Shown here: positions 22,765-30,727 of the stretch, in pieces
How the letters are laid out: each line of letters begins with the position of its first letter
Position numbering within the stretch: the stretch's first letter is position 1
Virus record (IMG/VR): IMGVR_UViG_3300042451_001373
Coordinates: 1-41,195 of that record
Length of the DNA: 41,195 nucleotides
From: a virus
Strand: one strand, 5' to 3'
Position numbers and translations under genes: made by a program
The notes under the pieces: generated by a model
The model's database searches: none
What the model was told of the DNA's origin: nothing
The model's input: the letters and a program-made list of their open reading frames with translations, nothing else

Positions 22765-23817
22765 ATGGAACAGACAGAAACAGCATTCAGCATCGGCGAA
22801 GTCATCGACGCGCTGGGAGTCAAGCTCCCGACCATTGATGAGACTCCGGCGGCCCCCGAGGCCGACCAGGAAGCAGTCGCGGATGAGACCCCTACTGACA
22901 ACACCCCAGAAGATCAGCCCGAAGACGCCGATCCCGCCGAGTCCACCGAGGACTCGTCCGATCCGTCCGATTCGACTGAACAACCCGAAGACGCCACCGA
23001 GGAAGACGCCGACGAGGCCGCCGAGGAAGACCCTGAGTCTGCCGAAGCCCCCGCCGTGAAGAAGCTCGCCAAGCGAGTGGACAAGCTCACCGCCCGCGCC
23101 AAAAGCGCCGAGGAGCAAGCCAACAGCCTGCAAGCCGAACTCGCCGCCGCCAAGGATGCCCTCACCCGTGCCCAGCCTATCGTGGTGCAAGATGCCGCCG
23201 ACCCATTGGCGGATGTCACCACGCCCGAAGCCCTCGAAAGCCGCCTCGCCGCAGCCAATACCGTGCTCGACAATGTGCCCGATCTCATTGCCAAAGCCGA
23301 CTACGAAGGCGGCGAAGTGGAAGTGCCTATGGGAGACGGCAGCACCCGCAAATTCACGAAGTCCGAACTTCAAGAACGCCTGCGAGTCGCCCGCCAGATT
23401 CTCAAAGCCGAGCCCGCCCGCCGGAACTACCTCGCCCAGCGCGAGAGTTTCCAGCACGAAGCCCGGCAGGTTTATCCCGAGTTGTTCCAAGAAGAATCCC
23501 AGGCCAGGCAAATGATGATGGCTACGCTCCAGGCGTATCCCGGCATCGCCAAGCTACCGAATCTGGAGCTGATCATCGGTGACGCTATTCGTGGACAAGC
23601 CCTCCGCTTCCAGCAAGCCGAGGCCATCCAAAAGAAAGCCGCCACAGCCAAGGCCAAGCCTGCCGCACCGGCAGCCGCCAAGCCAGCCGTAGCCCCGAAA
23701 GTTGTCAGTCCCTCAGCCGCACCCAAGACCAAATCCCAAGCCGACCCGCTCGAAGCGTTGAAAAAGTCTGGAAACCGTGACGCCGCCGAAAACTTCGTCG
23801 CCTCACTTTTCAACTAA
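22765..23817 (+). CDS. Probable capsid scaffolding protein (350 aa)
   Basis: It is strongly acidic at the N-terminus (about 25-100, rich in Glu, Asp, Pro and Thr), then has a coiled-coil region (about 105-140: AVKKLAKRVDKLTARAKSAEE) and an Ala/Lys/Pro-rich linker before a basic helical end (ALKKSGNRDAAENFVAS). This order is typical of phage scaffolds, which guide capsid assembly and are removed later. It lies between the packaging genes and the capsid gene, as expected. ATG at 22765; an upstream TTG is possible. Confidence 0.75.
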   Translation: MEQTETAFSIGEVIDALGVKLPTIDETPAAPEADQEAVADETPTDNTPEDQPEDADPAESTEDSSDPSDSTEQPEDATEEDADEAAEEDPESAEAPAVKKLAKRVDKLTARAKSAEEQANSLQAELAAAKDALTRAQPIVVQDAADPLADVTTPEALESRLAAANTVLDNVPDLIAKADYEGGEVEVPMGDGSTRKFTKSELQERLRVARQILKAEPARRNYLAQRESFQHEARQVYPELFQEESQARQMMMATLQAYPGIAKLPNLELIIGDAIRGQALRFQQAEAIQKKAATAKAKPAAPAAAKPAVAPKVVSPSAAPKTKSQADPLEALKKSGNRDAAENFVASLFN

Positions 23818-23853
23818 CCAACCCCAAAAACTTAAACCCCCAAAACTACTACT

Positions 23854-24870
23854 ATGCCCGCAACCCCCATCACCACAGTCAAAGGCCAGCGCGAAGATCT
23901 TTCCGACGCGATGGTCCTCATCGAACCCGGCGACACCCCTCTGTTCTCAATGTGCAAGAAGGCAAAGGAGCCTCAAAATGTTCTTTTTCAGTGGCCCGCC
24001 GACCGCTACAACGACCCGCAAACCGCAGGCGTCCTTGCCGACAAAGATGTCGATGAGTTCGCCGACCAACACGCTAACCGCGTCCTCCTCTCGGGCCGCA
24101 TCCAAAAGGTTCGCCGTGCGTTCCAAGTGGACGACCTCGTTGAAAATGTCGCCGACCTCGCAGGCGTTGGCCGCAAGCAGGCTTTCAACAAGTCCGCTGC
24201 CAAAGCCCTCGTTGAGCTGAAAATCGACATCGAGGCCATCATGGGTAGCGACAACGACAGCCAAGTGCAGGCCGGGGCAAACCCATACCGCACCCGTGGC
24301 GTTGGCTCATGGATCAACCCTACCACGCATACATACACTGATGTGGCCACAGCAGTGGATGCCGCCTTCCGCACCCCGGCCGCTTCGATCAACACGACTG
24401 CCACCACTTCTCTCACCGAGAACAATGTCATCGATGTGCTTCAAAGCATCTATGGCGTGCGCCGCGCTCGTCGCAACTACGACCTCGTTTGCGGCGTCGC
24501 CCTCAAGCGTGCGTTCACAAATTTCATCCGCACGCAGACTGGCTCGACAAATGTCATGTCCAGCGTCCGTGCCTTCAACAGCAATGTTGAGGACAAAAAA
24601 ATCGTGAACACGATTGATATTTATGAAGGTGACTTCGGAATTTTGAGCCTTCATGTGTCCACCTACCTCGCTCATGGCGCGGCAGCAGCCGTCTCGGCCG
24701 CCCGTGGCTATGTGCTCGACATGGACCTCGTTTCCATCGGCTTCAACCGCAAACCTCGGATGGAAGAGCTCGAAGACCGTGGCGGCGGACGCCGTGGCTT
24801 CTGCGACGCCATCTTCGGCGTTGCTGTGAGCAACCCGCAGGTTCTCGGAAAATTCGCGGCTACCGCGTAA
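23854..24870 (+). CDS. Major capsid protein, SU10/DUF5309 type (338 aa)
   Basis: The opening EDLSDAMVLIEPGDTPLFSM, then LLSGRIQKVRRAFQVDDLVENV and the Lys/Glu-rich middle helix (KSAAKALVELKIDIEAIMG) match the SU10-like (DUF5309) capsid family with the HK97 fold. It ends RRGFCDAIFGVAVSNPQV. It forms the head shell. It follows the scaffold gene and is followed by a strong hairpin. The leader CTTAAACCCCCAAAACTACTACT has no Shine-Dalgarno. Confidence 0.85.
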   Translation: MPATPITTVKGQREDLSDAMVLIEPGDTPLFSMCKKAKEPQNVLFQWPADRYNDPQTAGVLADKDVDEFADQHANRVLLSGRIQKVRRAFQVDDLVENVADLAGVGRKQAFNKSAAKALVELKIDIEAIMGSDNDSQVQAGANPYRTRGVGSWINPTTHTYTDVATAVDAAFRTPAASINTTATTSLTENNVIDVLQSIYGVRRARRNYDLVCGVALKRAFTNFIRTQTGSTNVMSSVRAFNSNVEDKKIVNTIDIYEGDFGILSLHVSTYLAHGAAAAVSAARGYVLDMDLVSIGFNRKPRMEELEDRGGGRRGFCDAIFGVAVSNPQVLGKFAATA

Positions 24871-24887
24871 CACCCGCCCCCCAGCCC

Positions 24888-24938
24888 TTGCCGGTGGCCC
24901 CTCGTCTCAGGACAGGCCACCGGCAACCGGGGCTCCCC
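24888..24938 (+). terminator. Strong hairpin pair after the capsid gene
   Basis: TTGCCGGTGGCC (24888-24899) and GGCCACCGGCAA (24915-24926) form a perfect 12-bp stem with a 15-base loop. A second small stem GGGG-CT-CCCC ends at 24938, followed by TTTATAAT rather than a long T-run. It may act as a partial terminator or RNA stabiliser that sets capsid mRNA apart. TATAAT at 24941-24946 just before the next start may be coincidental. Confidence 0.6.
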
Positions 24939-24947
24939 TTTATAATA

Positions 24948-25295
24948 ATGGAAATACTCAAAGAAGCGTTAAGCGACATCCCCGGCGAAGTGGCCGAGGG
25001 CGTAAAGAACGAGCTCCTCGCCCAGTGGAACTCCAAGGCCGTCCAAGCCGACGCCCGCCAGCACCTCATCGCCGCCGACCACGCCAAGCAAGACCTCCGC
25101 GCCATCGAGGGCGTAGGCGCTTTGACTCTCTCCATCGACCCTCAGATTTACCACTTCTGGAACTGGCAGCTCCCCGGTTGCTGGAACGACCCAGACTTCA
25201 TCCCATGGTTCAAGCGAAACTACCCCCAGTGCGTCGTGCGCTGCGGCGGCACAGGCAAGACCATGCTCCTCATGCCGGGCCTCAAAGCAGCATGA
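24948..25295 (+). CDS. Hypothetical virion-region protein (115 aa)
   Basis: A helical N-terminus (LKEALSDIPGEVAEGVKNELL) is followed by an aromatic C-terminal half (YHFWNWQLPGCWNDPDFIPWF) that ends with VVRCGGTGKTMLL. The GGTGKT stretch resembles a P-loop but lies at the very end with no motor domain, so it is not taken as an ATPase. It sits between capsid and portal genes. ATG at 24948; the next gene overlaps by ATGA. Confidence 0.6.
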   Translation: MEILKEALSDIPGEVAEGVKNELLAQWNSKAVQADARQHLIAADHAKQDLRAIEGVGALTLSIDPQIYHFWNWQLPGCWNDPDFIPWFKRNYPQCVVRCGGTGKTMLLMPGLKAA

Positions 25296-25408
25296 CAAAT
25301 CTTTTTGCCAGTTCACGCATTGCGGCGGGGTGTGTTTCCCTGGTCATTTCATACGCGCTGGCCGTAACCGCATTAAAAGCGGCCTCTGGCAACTCTCTCC
25401 TCGCATGA
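25292..25408 (+). CDS. Tiny membrane protein (38 aa)
   Basis: One hydrophobic helix (AAGCVSLVISYALAVTAL) follows a short polar start. ATGA overlaps on both sides join it to the 24948 gene and the portal gene. It could be a single-span phage membrane peptide. Confidence 0.5.
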   Translation: MTNLFASSRIAAGCVSLVISYALAVTALKAASGNSLLA

Positions 25409-27498
25409 AGTCCTACGACGACGAGCCAGACCGCGACACGAAGTATTGGGTCGGCCAGCTCACCGAAGCCGCCACCGATGGCAGTTGGTTCTCCGCCGTG
25501 CGGTCTCGCAACTACGATACCCGTATGTCGCTCTGGGACGGGCAGTCCTCCGATGGCAAGAAGTGGGCTGAAAATCTGGGCAAAAACCCATTTCCATGGA
25601 ATGGGTCGAGCGACAGCCGCATCCGCCTCGCCGATCTTGTCTGCAACCGCGAGACCCAGCTTTGCCTCACCTCGACCTTTGCCGCCCGCCTGCAAATGAT
25701 GCCGGTGGAGTCCACCGACGCCATGTCCCGCACCGCCGCCGAGTCTGTTCTCAAGTGGATGCTCTTCACGCACTGCGCCTCCGACCTCCGGCGCGAACTC
25801 GAACTTGCCCTCAACATCCGCGCCACCTACGGCCTCGCCATCATGGGCGTGTTTTGGAAAACGACAACGCGCATCGAGGAGAAATCCGTCAGCCTCGAAG
25901 ACATCATCCTCATGGCCCAAGAGCAGGGCGACCCAAACTCCCCGCTCGCCATGCTCATCGGCGCAATCCTCGACCCGCTCCAAGAGGAAGTCGCCATTGA
26001 GCTCGCCGAGCAATTCGCCCCCGGCACCGGCACCGCCGCCAATATCCGCAAGCTCCGCGAAGGCGGCACCGTCGAATACACCGAGCCCTACATTTTCGAG
26101 AGCAAGCCCGAGTGGACGGCGTTGGAGCCTTTCAACGACATCATTTTCCCCACTGCCACCTACGACTTGCAACGCGCCCCATGGATCGCCCGCCGCGAGA
26201 TGGTGACTTGCGAGGAGTTGGAGGAACGCACGCTCACCGAAGGCTACCCACAGGAGTTTTACGAGAAGGCCGAGAACTACAAAGGCGCAAGCCTCTGGCC
26301 CGTCTATTCGCAGCAGAACCACAACCGCCGCGACAGCATCCTCTGGCAAGACCACCGCGACCTGGTGGAAATCTGGCATGTCTATTCCAAAGAGACGGAT
26401 GAGAAGACCGGCGCGACCAAGGTCATGTGCCGCGTCATGCACCCGAATGTGGACATCTTTGCCAAGGAGGAGATTTCCCCCTACTCGCACGGCGAATATC
26501 CCTTCATCGAGCTGGCCCGCGAGCGCGTGAGTCGGTGCATCCTCGAAACCCGTGGCATCCCCGAAATCGTTTCGACGATGCAGGCCGAAATCAAAACCCA
26601 GCGGGACTACCGCACTGATCGCGCCGGTATCGCCATACTTCCCCCAATGCGCATACCGAGCAATAGGGGGAAACTGGACATCGTGCTCGGCCCTGCCGTC
26701 CAAATCCCCGAGCGCCGCCCAAATGAATTTGGCTGGATGCAGCCGCCGCCGTTCGACCAGGGAACCATTGAGATCGAACGCGCCGTGCGCCGCGATGTGA
26801 ATGAATACTTCGGCATGGCAGGCGATGGAGTCGATCCCAACTATGTCGCCCTCGTCACCCAGCACACGGTTGATCGCTGGCTCCGCGACTTCAAGGCCAT
26901 CGTCACGCAGACCTATCAACTCATGCAGCAATACATGCTGCCGGTGCAAATCCTCCGCGTCTCAGGCGGGCAGGCTCTCCCCTTCCAAGCCGACCGCGAA
27001 AGCATCCAAGGCAAGTTCGACCTCATCATTGATTGGGACGCCAAAAACCTCGACGCCGAAGCGCTCGGCGTGAAGCTGAATTATATCAGCCAAGCCATCG
27101 TCCCAATGGATGTCGCCGGTGTCATCGACCGCGCCGGGCTCGTCAAATTCATCATGGCTGCGGTTGACCCAAACCTCGCCGATATTTTGGTGCGCGACCC
27201 CGGCCCCGCCGCCGCCATCGAGGCCAACGAAGAGCAACTGGCCTACACCAAGATTGCCGCAGGCACAGAGCCCGAGCTACCCGCTGAGGGTCAAAACCAC
27301 CAGCTCCGCGCCCAAGTCCTGCAAGGCATCATTCAGGCAAACCCTGCCGTGCAGCAGCGCTACCAGCAGGATGAGATTTTCCGCAAGATGATCGACGCCC
27401 GCATGAAGGGGTTCAACTTCCAACTCCAGCAACAGCAAAACGCCCAGATCGGCCGCCAAGGCACACTGCCAGCGTTGCAACAAGGAGGCCCGCAGTGA
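25405..27498 (+). CDS. Portal protein (697 aa)
   Basis: Length, position and composition fit a podovirus portal. Segments such as TKYWVGQLTEAATDGSW, YDTRMSLWDGQSSDG, a central KPEWTALEPFNDIIFP and QAEIKTQRDYRTDRA are of the P22-like portal kind, followed by a long helical C-terminal part rich in Gln. It forms the twelve-part ring at one corner of the head through which DNA enters and leaves. It overlaps both neighbours by ATGA. I chose the ATG at 25405. Confidence 0.85.
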   Translation: MKSYDDEPDRDTKYWVGQLTEAATDGSWFSAVRSRNYDTRMSLWDGQSSDGKKWAENLGKNPFPWNGSSDSRIRLADLVCNRETQLCLTSTFAARLQMMPVESTDAMSRTAAESVLKWMLFTHCASDLRRELELALNIRATYGLAIMGVFWKTTTRIEEKSVSLEDIILMAQEQGDPNSPLAMLIGAILDPLQEEVAIELAEQFAPGTGTAANIRKLREGGTVEYTEPYIFESKPEWTALEPFNDIIFPTATYDLQRAPWIARREMVTCEELEERTLTEGYPQEFYEKAENYKGASLWPVYSQQNHNRRDSILWQDHRDLVEIWHVYSKETDEKTGATKVMCRVMHPNVDIFAKEEISPYSHGEYPFIELARERVSRCILETRGIPEIVSTMQAEIKTQRDYRTDRAGIAILPPMRIPSNRGKLDIVLGPAVQIPERRPNEFGWMQPPPFDQGTIEIERAVRRDVNEYFGMAGDGVDPNYVALVTQHTVDRWLRDFKAIVTQTYQLMQQYMLPVQILRVSGGQALPFQADRESIQGKFDLIIDWDAKNLDAEALGVKLNYISQAIVPMDVAGVIDRAGLVKFIMAAVDPNLADILVRDPGPAAAIEANEEQLAYTKIAAGTEPELPAEGQNHQLRAQVLQGIIQANPAVQQRYQQDEIFRKMIDARMKGFNFQLQQQQNAQIGRQGTLPALQQGGPQ

Positions 27499-28442
27499 AA
27501 TCCATCCCCTACAAAAAAGTCCGCGATGGCGTGATTTCCCGCATGGGCATTGACCCTGCGCAGCCGCTCATGGCTTCTCAAGCTACGGCGCTGGCGGAGT
27601 ATCTCACCACCGCTGCGGCGACGGCTTGGACATTTTTTGATTGGCCCGAGGTTTATTTGACCGAGGCCCGCACGCCGGTGGGCGAGGGCTACGCACCGGG
27701 GCTCTACACTTTCGAGAGCGATTATGTCGGCACGACCTCTTACATCGGCCGTGCCTTGCAGGGATCGCAATTTGCGGACCCTGTGTGGCGCATCAAGCGC
27801 GTCACCACGACCGCAGCGGGCGATATGCTGAATATCGACACCGCCGTGGATGTCGCGTGGAACGACCGCACGACCGCGACCTACATTGAGACGAGCACGA
27901 ATGCGCCTGCGGAGGAGTTCATCCCCTACATCCCGCTGCTGGCTCCAGGCCAGAAGGCCATCGGCAATGTGCTGAAGGTTTACGACATCAAGCCCGACGA
28001 AGGCCGCGTCACGCTGTCGCTGGATTTCGTCGTCACCGAAGACCGCATCCTCATTACCGATACGGACTACATCTCCGGCCAAGTCTGGGTCGAGTTCTCA
28101 CTGCCTCAGCCGAAGTTCACGGCAACCGCGTTCAACTCCTCCACCGCTTACGCAGCGGGCGATCTCGTTTACTACAACACCACCGGCGATTGCTACGAGG
28201 CCATCGCCGACACGACCGGCAATCTCCCGACGAATGAGGAGTTCTGGCTACGCCACCGCATCCCGGCATTCCTCGCGGACTACCTTAAGTTTTACGCCCT
28301 CGCGGAAACGCTTTCCGAGGACGGCCAGATGGACAAGGCCAACTACCAGTTCGCCCGCGCCGAAGGCATCCTCCAGCAGCGAATGGACGACGCCTGGCTC
28401 CGCCGAGGCGAGGTCCGCCGCTACTCCGCTTCGTTCCAATAA
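27495..28442 (+). CDS. Head-tail adaptor (315 aa) with an inserted aromatic module
   Basis: It lies directly after the portal, where the adaptor gene is usually found. The main fold is at residues about 1-210; near 215-250 is an AYAAGDLVYYNTTGDCYEAI module followed by EEFWLRHRIPAFLADYLK, the type of small carbohydrate-binding-like module seen in phage virion proteins. The C-terminus is helical (AETLSEDGQMDKANYQFARA). The order portal, adaptor supports a head-completion role. It overlaps the portal stop. Confidence 0.7.
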   Translation: MKSIPYKKVRDGVISRMGIDPAQPLMASQATALAEYLTTAAATAWTFFDWPEVYLTEARTPVGEGYAPGLYTFESDYVGTTSYIGRALQGSQFADPVWRIKRVTTTAAGDMLNIDTAVDVAWNDRTTATYIETSTNAPAEEFIPYIPLLAPGQKAIGNVLKVYDIKPDEGRVTLSLDFVVTEDRILITDTDYISGQVWVEFSLPQPKFTATAFNSSTAYAAGDLVYYNTTGDCYEAIADTTGNLPTNEEFWLRHRIPAFLADYLKFYALAETLSEDGQMDKANYQFARAEGILQQRMDDAWLRRGEVRRYSASFQ

Positions 28443-28449
28443 TCACCCC

Positions 28450-28475
28450 TTGACACCCTTCACCATAATTAAATT
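28450..28475 (+). promoter_or_regulatory. TTGACACCC motif, copy 3 (TTGACA-N14-TAAATT)
   Basis: TTGACA at 28450-28455 is followed by CCCTTCACC and TAAATT (28470-28475), with the start at 28482. The motif follows an intergenic gap after the adaptor gene. Spacing and opening match the copy at 21754. Confidence 0.4.
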
Positions 28476-28481
28476 AACGAC

Positions 28482-28778
28482 ATGAGTAACCCCACAATTC
28501 AGATCGCCGCTCGCAACACCGCTGGCATTGTCCAGCCCGTCCAAGCCACACCAGATGGGGCTCTGCGGGTGAGCACAGGTTTTCCGACTCCCGCTTACAC
28601 CAAGTATGAAAATGTTCGTTTCGCCGCCCCCGCGACGAACAACACAAGCTATGTCGAGTTCACTTTCAACGGCACATCGGTAGCCCGAATCGTGAATACC
28701 TATTTCGGAGCAAATCCCCCCACGGCCGACAACGCGGAGATCCGCAGCGTCGAGATTAAATTCCCGCCCTACACTTAA
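28482..28778 (+). CDS. Hypothetical virion protein (98 aa)
   Basis: A compact, probably beta-sandwich protein (TIQIAARNTAGIV, YVEFTFNGTSVARIV, IRSVEIKF). Not a recognised family. It is the first of a group of late tail or decoration genes; TTGACACCC motif copy 3 precedes it. The next start overlaps its stop (TAATG). Confidence 0.55.
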   Translation: MSNPTIQIAARNTAGIVQPVQATPDGALRVSTGFPTPAYTKYENVRFAAPATNNTSYVEFTFNGTSVARIVNTYFGANPPTADNAEIRSVEIKFPPYT

Positions 28779-29044
28779 TGTCGCAGGTCTTCTTCAATCC
28801 CTTTTCCGGAGCAGCGCAGAATATCGCTCTGCCGCAGCTCGACTCCTCGGGTCAAATCTCCGGCGCGATGATTCCAGACGACTTTGACGATGTGCAAGCC
28901 TTCCCGACCCTCGAAGACTTTCCAAACCCCGGCACCGTAGCCCGCATCTACTTTCCGCAAGATTCCAACATCCCCCATCGTTGGGACCCCGACACCCTTT
29001 CCTACCTCCCCATCGCCTCCGACGCGGACGGCGGTGAGTTTTAG
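28778..29044 (+). CDS. Hypothetical virion protein (88 aa)
   Basis: A short acidic protein rich in Phe, Pro and Asp (PDDFDDVQAFPTLEDFPNPG) ending with PHRWDPDTLSYLPI. No family is recognised. Aromatic-rich composition suggests a small virion or tail attachment component. Its start overlaps the previous stop. Confidence 0.55.
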   Translation: MSQVFFNPFSGAAQNIALPQLDSSGQISGAMIPDDFDDVQAFPTLEDFPNPGTVARIYFPQDSNIPHRWDPDTLSYLPIASDADGGEF

Positions 29045-29082
29045 GACAACCCCGCAGAACAACCAAACACCCCCAAAACACC

Positions 29083-29961
29083 ATGCCAAATACCCTTCGC
29101 ATCAAACGCCGCTTAACCGGTGCCTCAGGCGCTCCCTCCAGTCTTGCTGTAGGTGAGTTGGCCTATTCAAAAGTAGACAACAAACTTTGGATCGGTCTTG
29201 ACGACCAAATCAAAGTCCTCGCCGGTGAGGGCCATTTTGCCACAAACGCAAACCTCGCCTCGGAAGTCAGCACGCTGAACTTGAGCATCAGCGGTGAAGC
29301 CGACCGCGCCACCGCAGCGGAAGCCGCGCTCGGCGTTCGCATTGACAATGTTCTCAGCAATGTCACTCCCGGCTCGCTCGATTCGTTGACGGAAGTGGTC
29401 GCCGCCTTCGAGGCCGCCGACAGCAACCTCAACGGTGCGATCACCTCCCTCGCCAACAGCGCCTCCAGCGCCCTGACCGCCGAGGTCAACCGCGCCACCG
29501 CAGCCGAGCAAGCGCTTGATGGCCGTGTCACCACAGCCGAGAGCGACATCAACGCCCTTGAGTCCCGCGCCACCAGCATCGAAGGTGCTGCCTCGACCCT
29601 CGCAGGCCGTGTCACCACAGCCGAAGGCGACATTGATGCAGTCGAAGCCCGCGTGACCACTCTCGAAAACGCCAGCGCCGACTCACGCCTCGACGAGGTG
29701 GAGAGCGACATTGCCGCGTTGGAGAGCCGCGCCACTAGCATCGAGTCCGCCGCGACGACCCTCGCCGGTCGCGTGACGACTGCCGAGTCCGACATCGACG
29801 CCATCGAGTCCGCAGCGACCACGCTGGCTGGCCGTGTGACGACCAACGAAGGCGACATCGACGCCCTCGAAACTCGCGCAGGCAACATCGAATCCGCAGC
29901 CACCTCGCTCACCTCCCGCGTTTCCGCGCTCGAGACTGAGATCGACGGCGGCAGCTTCTAA
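29083..29961 (+). CDS. Tail fibre with tandem coiled-coil repeats (292 aa)
   Basis: The N-terminal part (about 1-45: LRIKRRLTGASGAPSSLAVGELAYSK then KLWIGLDDQI) is the type of head-proximal module found in many phage fibres. From about residue 60 the chain is a coiled coil made of repeating units (RVTTAESDIDAIES, SIESAATTLAG). The repeats are also visible in the DNA. It ends in polar residues without an obvious receptor-binding domain, so it may be a shaft that binds another fibre. Confidence 0.7.
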   Translation: MPNTLRIKRRLTGASGAPSSLAVGELAYSKVDNKLWIGLDDQIKVLAGEGHFATNANLASEVSTLNLSISGEADRATAAEAALGVRIDNVLSNVTPGSLDSLTEVVAAFEAADSNLNGAITSLANSASSALTAEVNRATAAEQALDGRVTTAESDINALESRATSIEGAASTLAGRVTTAEGDIDAVEARVTTLENASADSRLDEVESDIAALESRATSIESAATTLAGRVTTAESDIDAIESAATTLAGRVTTNEGDIDALETRAGNIESAATSLTSRVSALETEIDGGSF

Positions 29962-29978
29962 TAGCTCCCTCCCCCCAC

Positions 29979-30010
29979 AGCGGCGGTGCGGTTCCAACCC
30001 GCCCGCCGCT
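29979..30010 (+). terminator. GC-rich hairpin after the fibre gene
   Basis: AGCGGCGG (29979-29986) pairs with CCGCCGCT (30003-30010) and an inner GCGG/CCGC stem extends it. No T-run follows directly. Possible terminator or mRNA-stabilising hairpin at the end of the fibre gene. Confidence 0.45.
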
Positions 30011-30062
30011 CCACGGGGCCACTGCTTAAAACTTAATCCTTAAAACTTAAAACTTCTCCCCA

Positions 30063-30431
30063 ATGGCCACGGTCATCCAGCTGCTCCGCTCCACGGTTCC
30101 CGGCCGAGTCCCCACCGCCGCGCAAGTGGCGCAAGGCTCCCTTGCCATCAACTTGGCCGACCGCCGACTTTACAGCAAAGACCACACCAACGAAGTCTTT
30201 CGCCTCGCCCGCCCCCGCGACCCCAGCGACTACCAGCTCCTCCACGCCGCAGACGGCAACCACCTCTACCTCGGCCGCCTCGCCTGGACCGATTACCCAG
30301 CCTCCGGCCCCGCCGAGGACGCCGCAGAGTGGACCATCTACCGCATCACCACCGACTCAGCCGGAAATGTCACCGCCGAGCAATCGGCAGTCGGCGCGTG
30401 GTCTTCCAAAGAAACCCTCCAATTTTCTTAA
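30063..30431 (+). CDS. Fibre-like protein with shared N-terminal module (122 aa)
   Basis: The opening VIQLLRSTVPGRVPTAAQVAQGSLAINLADRRLYSKD is the same type of module as in the 29083 fibre (LAVGELAYSKVDNKLWIG), a likely paralogue. The rest is a compact beta-type domain. It is probably a small accessory fibre or adaptor. The leader is a CTTAAAACTTAA-type A/T-rich repeat without Shine-Dalgarno. Confidence 0.6.
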   Translation: MATVIQLLRSTVPGRVPTAAQVAQGSLAINLADRRLYSKDHTNEVFRLARPRDPSDYQLLHAADGNHLYLGRLAWTDYPASGPAEDAAEWTIYRITTDSAGNVTAEQSAVGAWSSKETLQFS

Positions 30432-30443
30432 AAATCCAAATCT

Positions 30444-30725
30444 ATGCAAGCCACCAACCCAATCGTTATCGGCGAAAAGTCTTTCGACCATTATTCGCTC
30501 AACCTAATCGTGTCCGGCTCTTATTACGCCGAAGGAAAACCAGACGCATCTGTCGTCTGTGATCTAATCCCAACCCGCATCGAAGGCGACATGGTGGAAA
30601 CTGCCCCCCAGCACGCCCTCAACATCCGCCTCGGCAAGCTCGATCAAGCCGACGAGCCGACTATTGCAGCAGTGACCGCAATTCACGCCGCACTCCAAAC
30701 ATTCATCACCTCGAAAGGAATCTAA
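30444..30725 (+). CDS. Hypothetical tail-region protein (93 aa)
   Basis: Beta-rich start (IVIGEKSFDHYSLNLIV) and helical C-terminus (AAVTAIHAALQTFITS). No family is recognised. It lies between two fibre-type genes. No Shine-Dalgarno (AAATCCAAATCT precedes the ATG). Confidence 0.55.
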   Translation: MQATNPIVIGEKSFDHYSLNLIVSGSYYAEGKPDASVVCDLIPTRIEGDMVETAPQHALNIRLGKLDQADEPTIAAVTAIHAALQTFITSKGI

Positions 30726-30727
30726 TT

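Noticed and set aside
22666-23511. 281-codon minus-strand frame over the scaffold gene
   Set aside because: Gly-rich low-complexity mirror of the acidic scaffold region.
25240-25290. GGTGKT P-loop-like motif near the end of the 24948 gene
   Set aside because: It lies in the last residues with no ATPase domain around it, so it is probably chance.
25282-26949. 555-codon open frame on the minus strand within the portal gene
   Set aside because: The portal frame is supported by family pattern and coupling to its neighbours; the minus frame is a shadow.
29300-29950. DNA tandem repeats as a separate repeat feature in the fibre gene
   Set aside because: They follow the codons of the coiled-coil units and are explained by the protein repeat.
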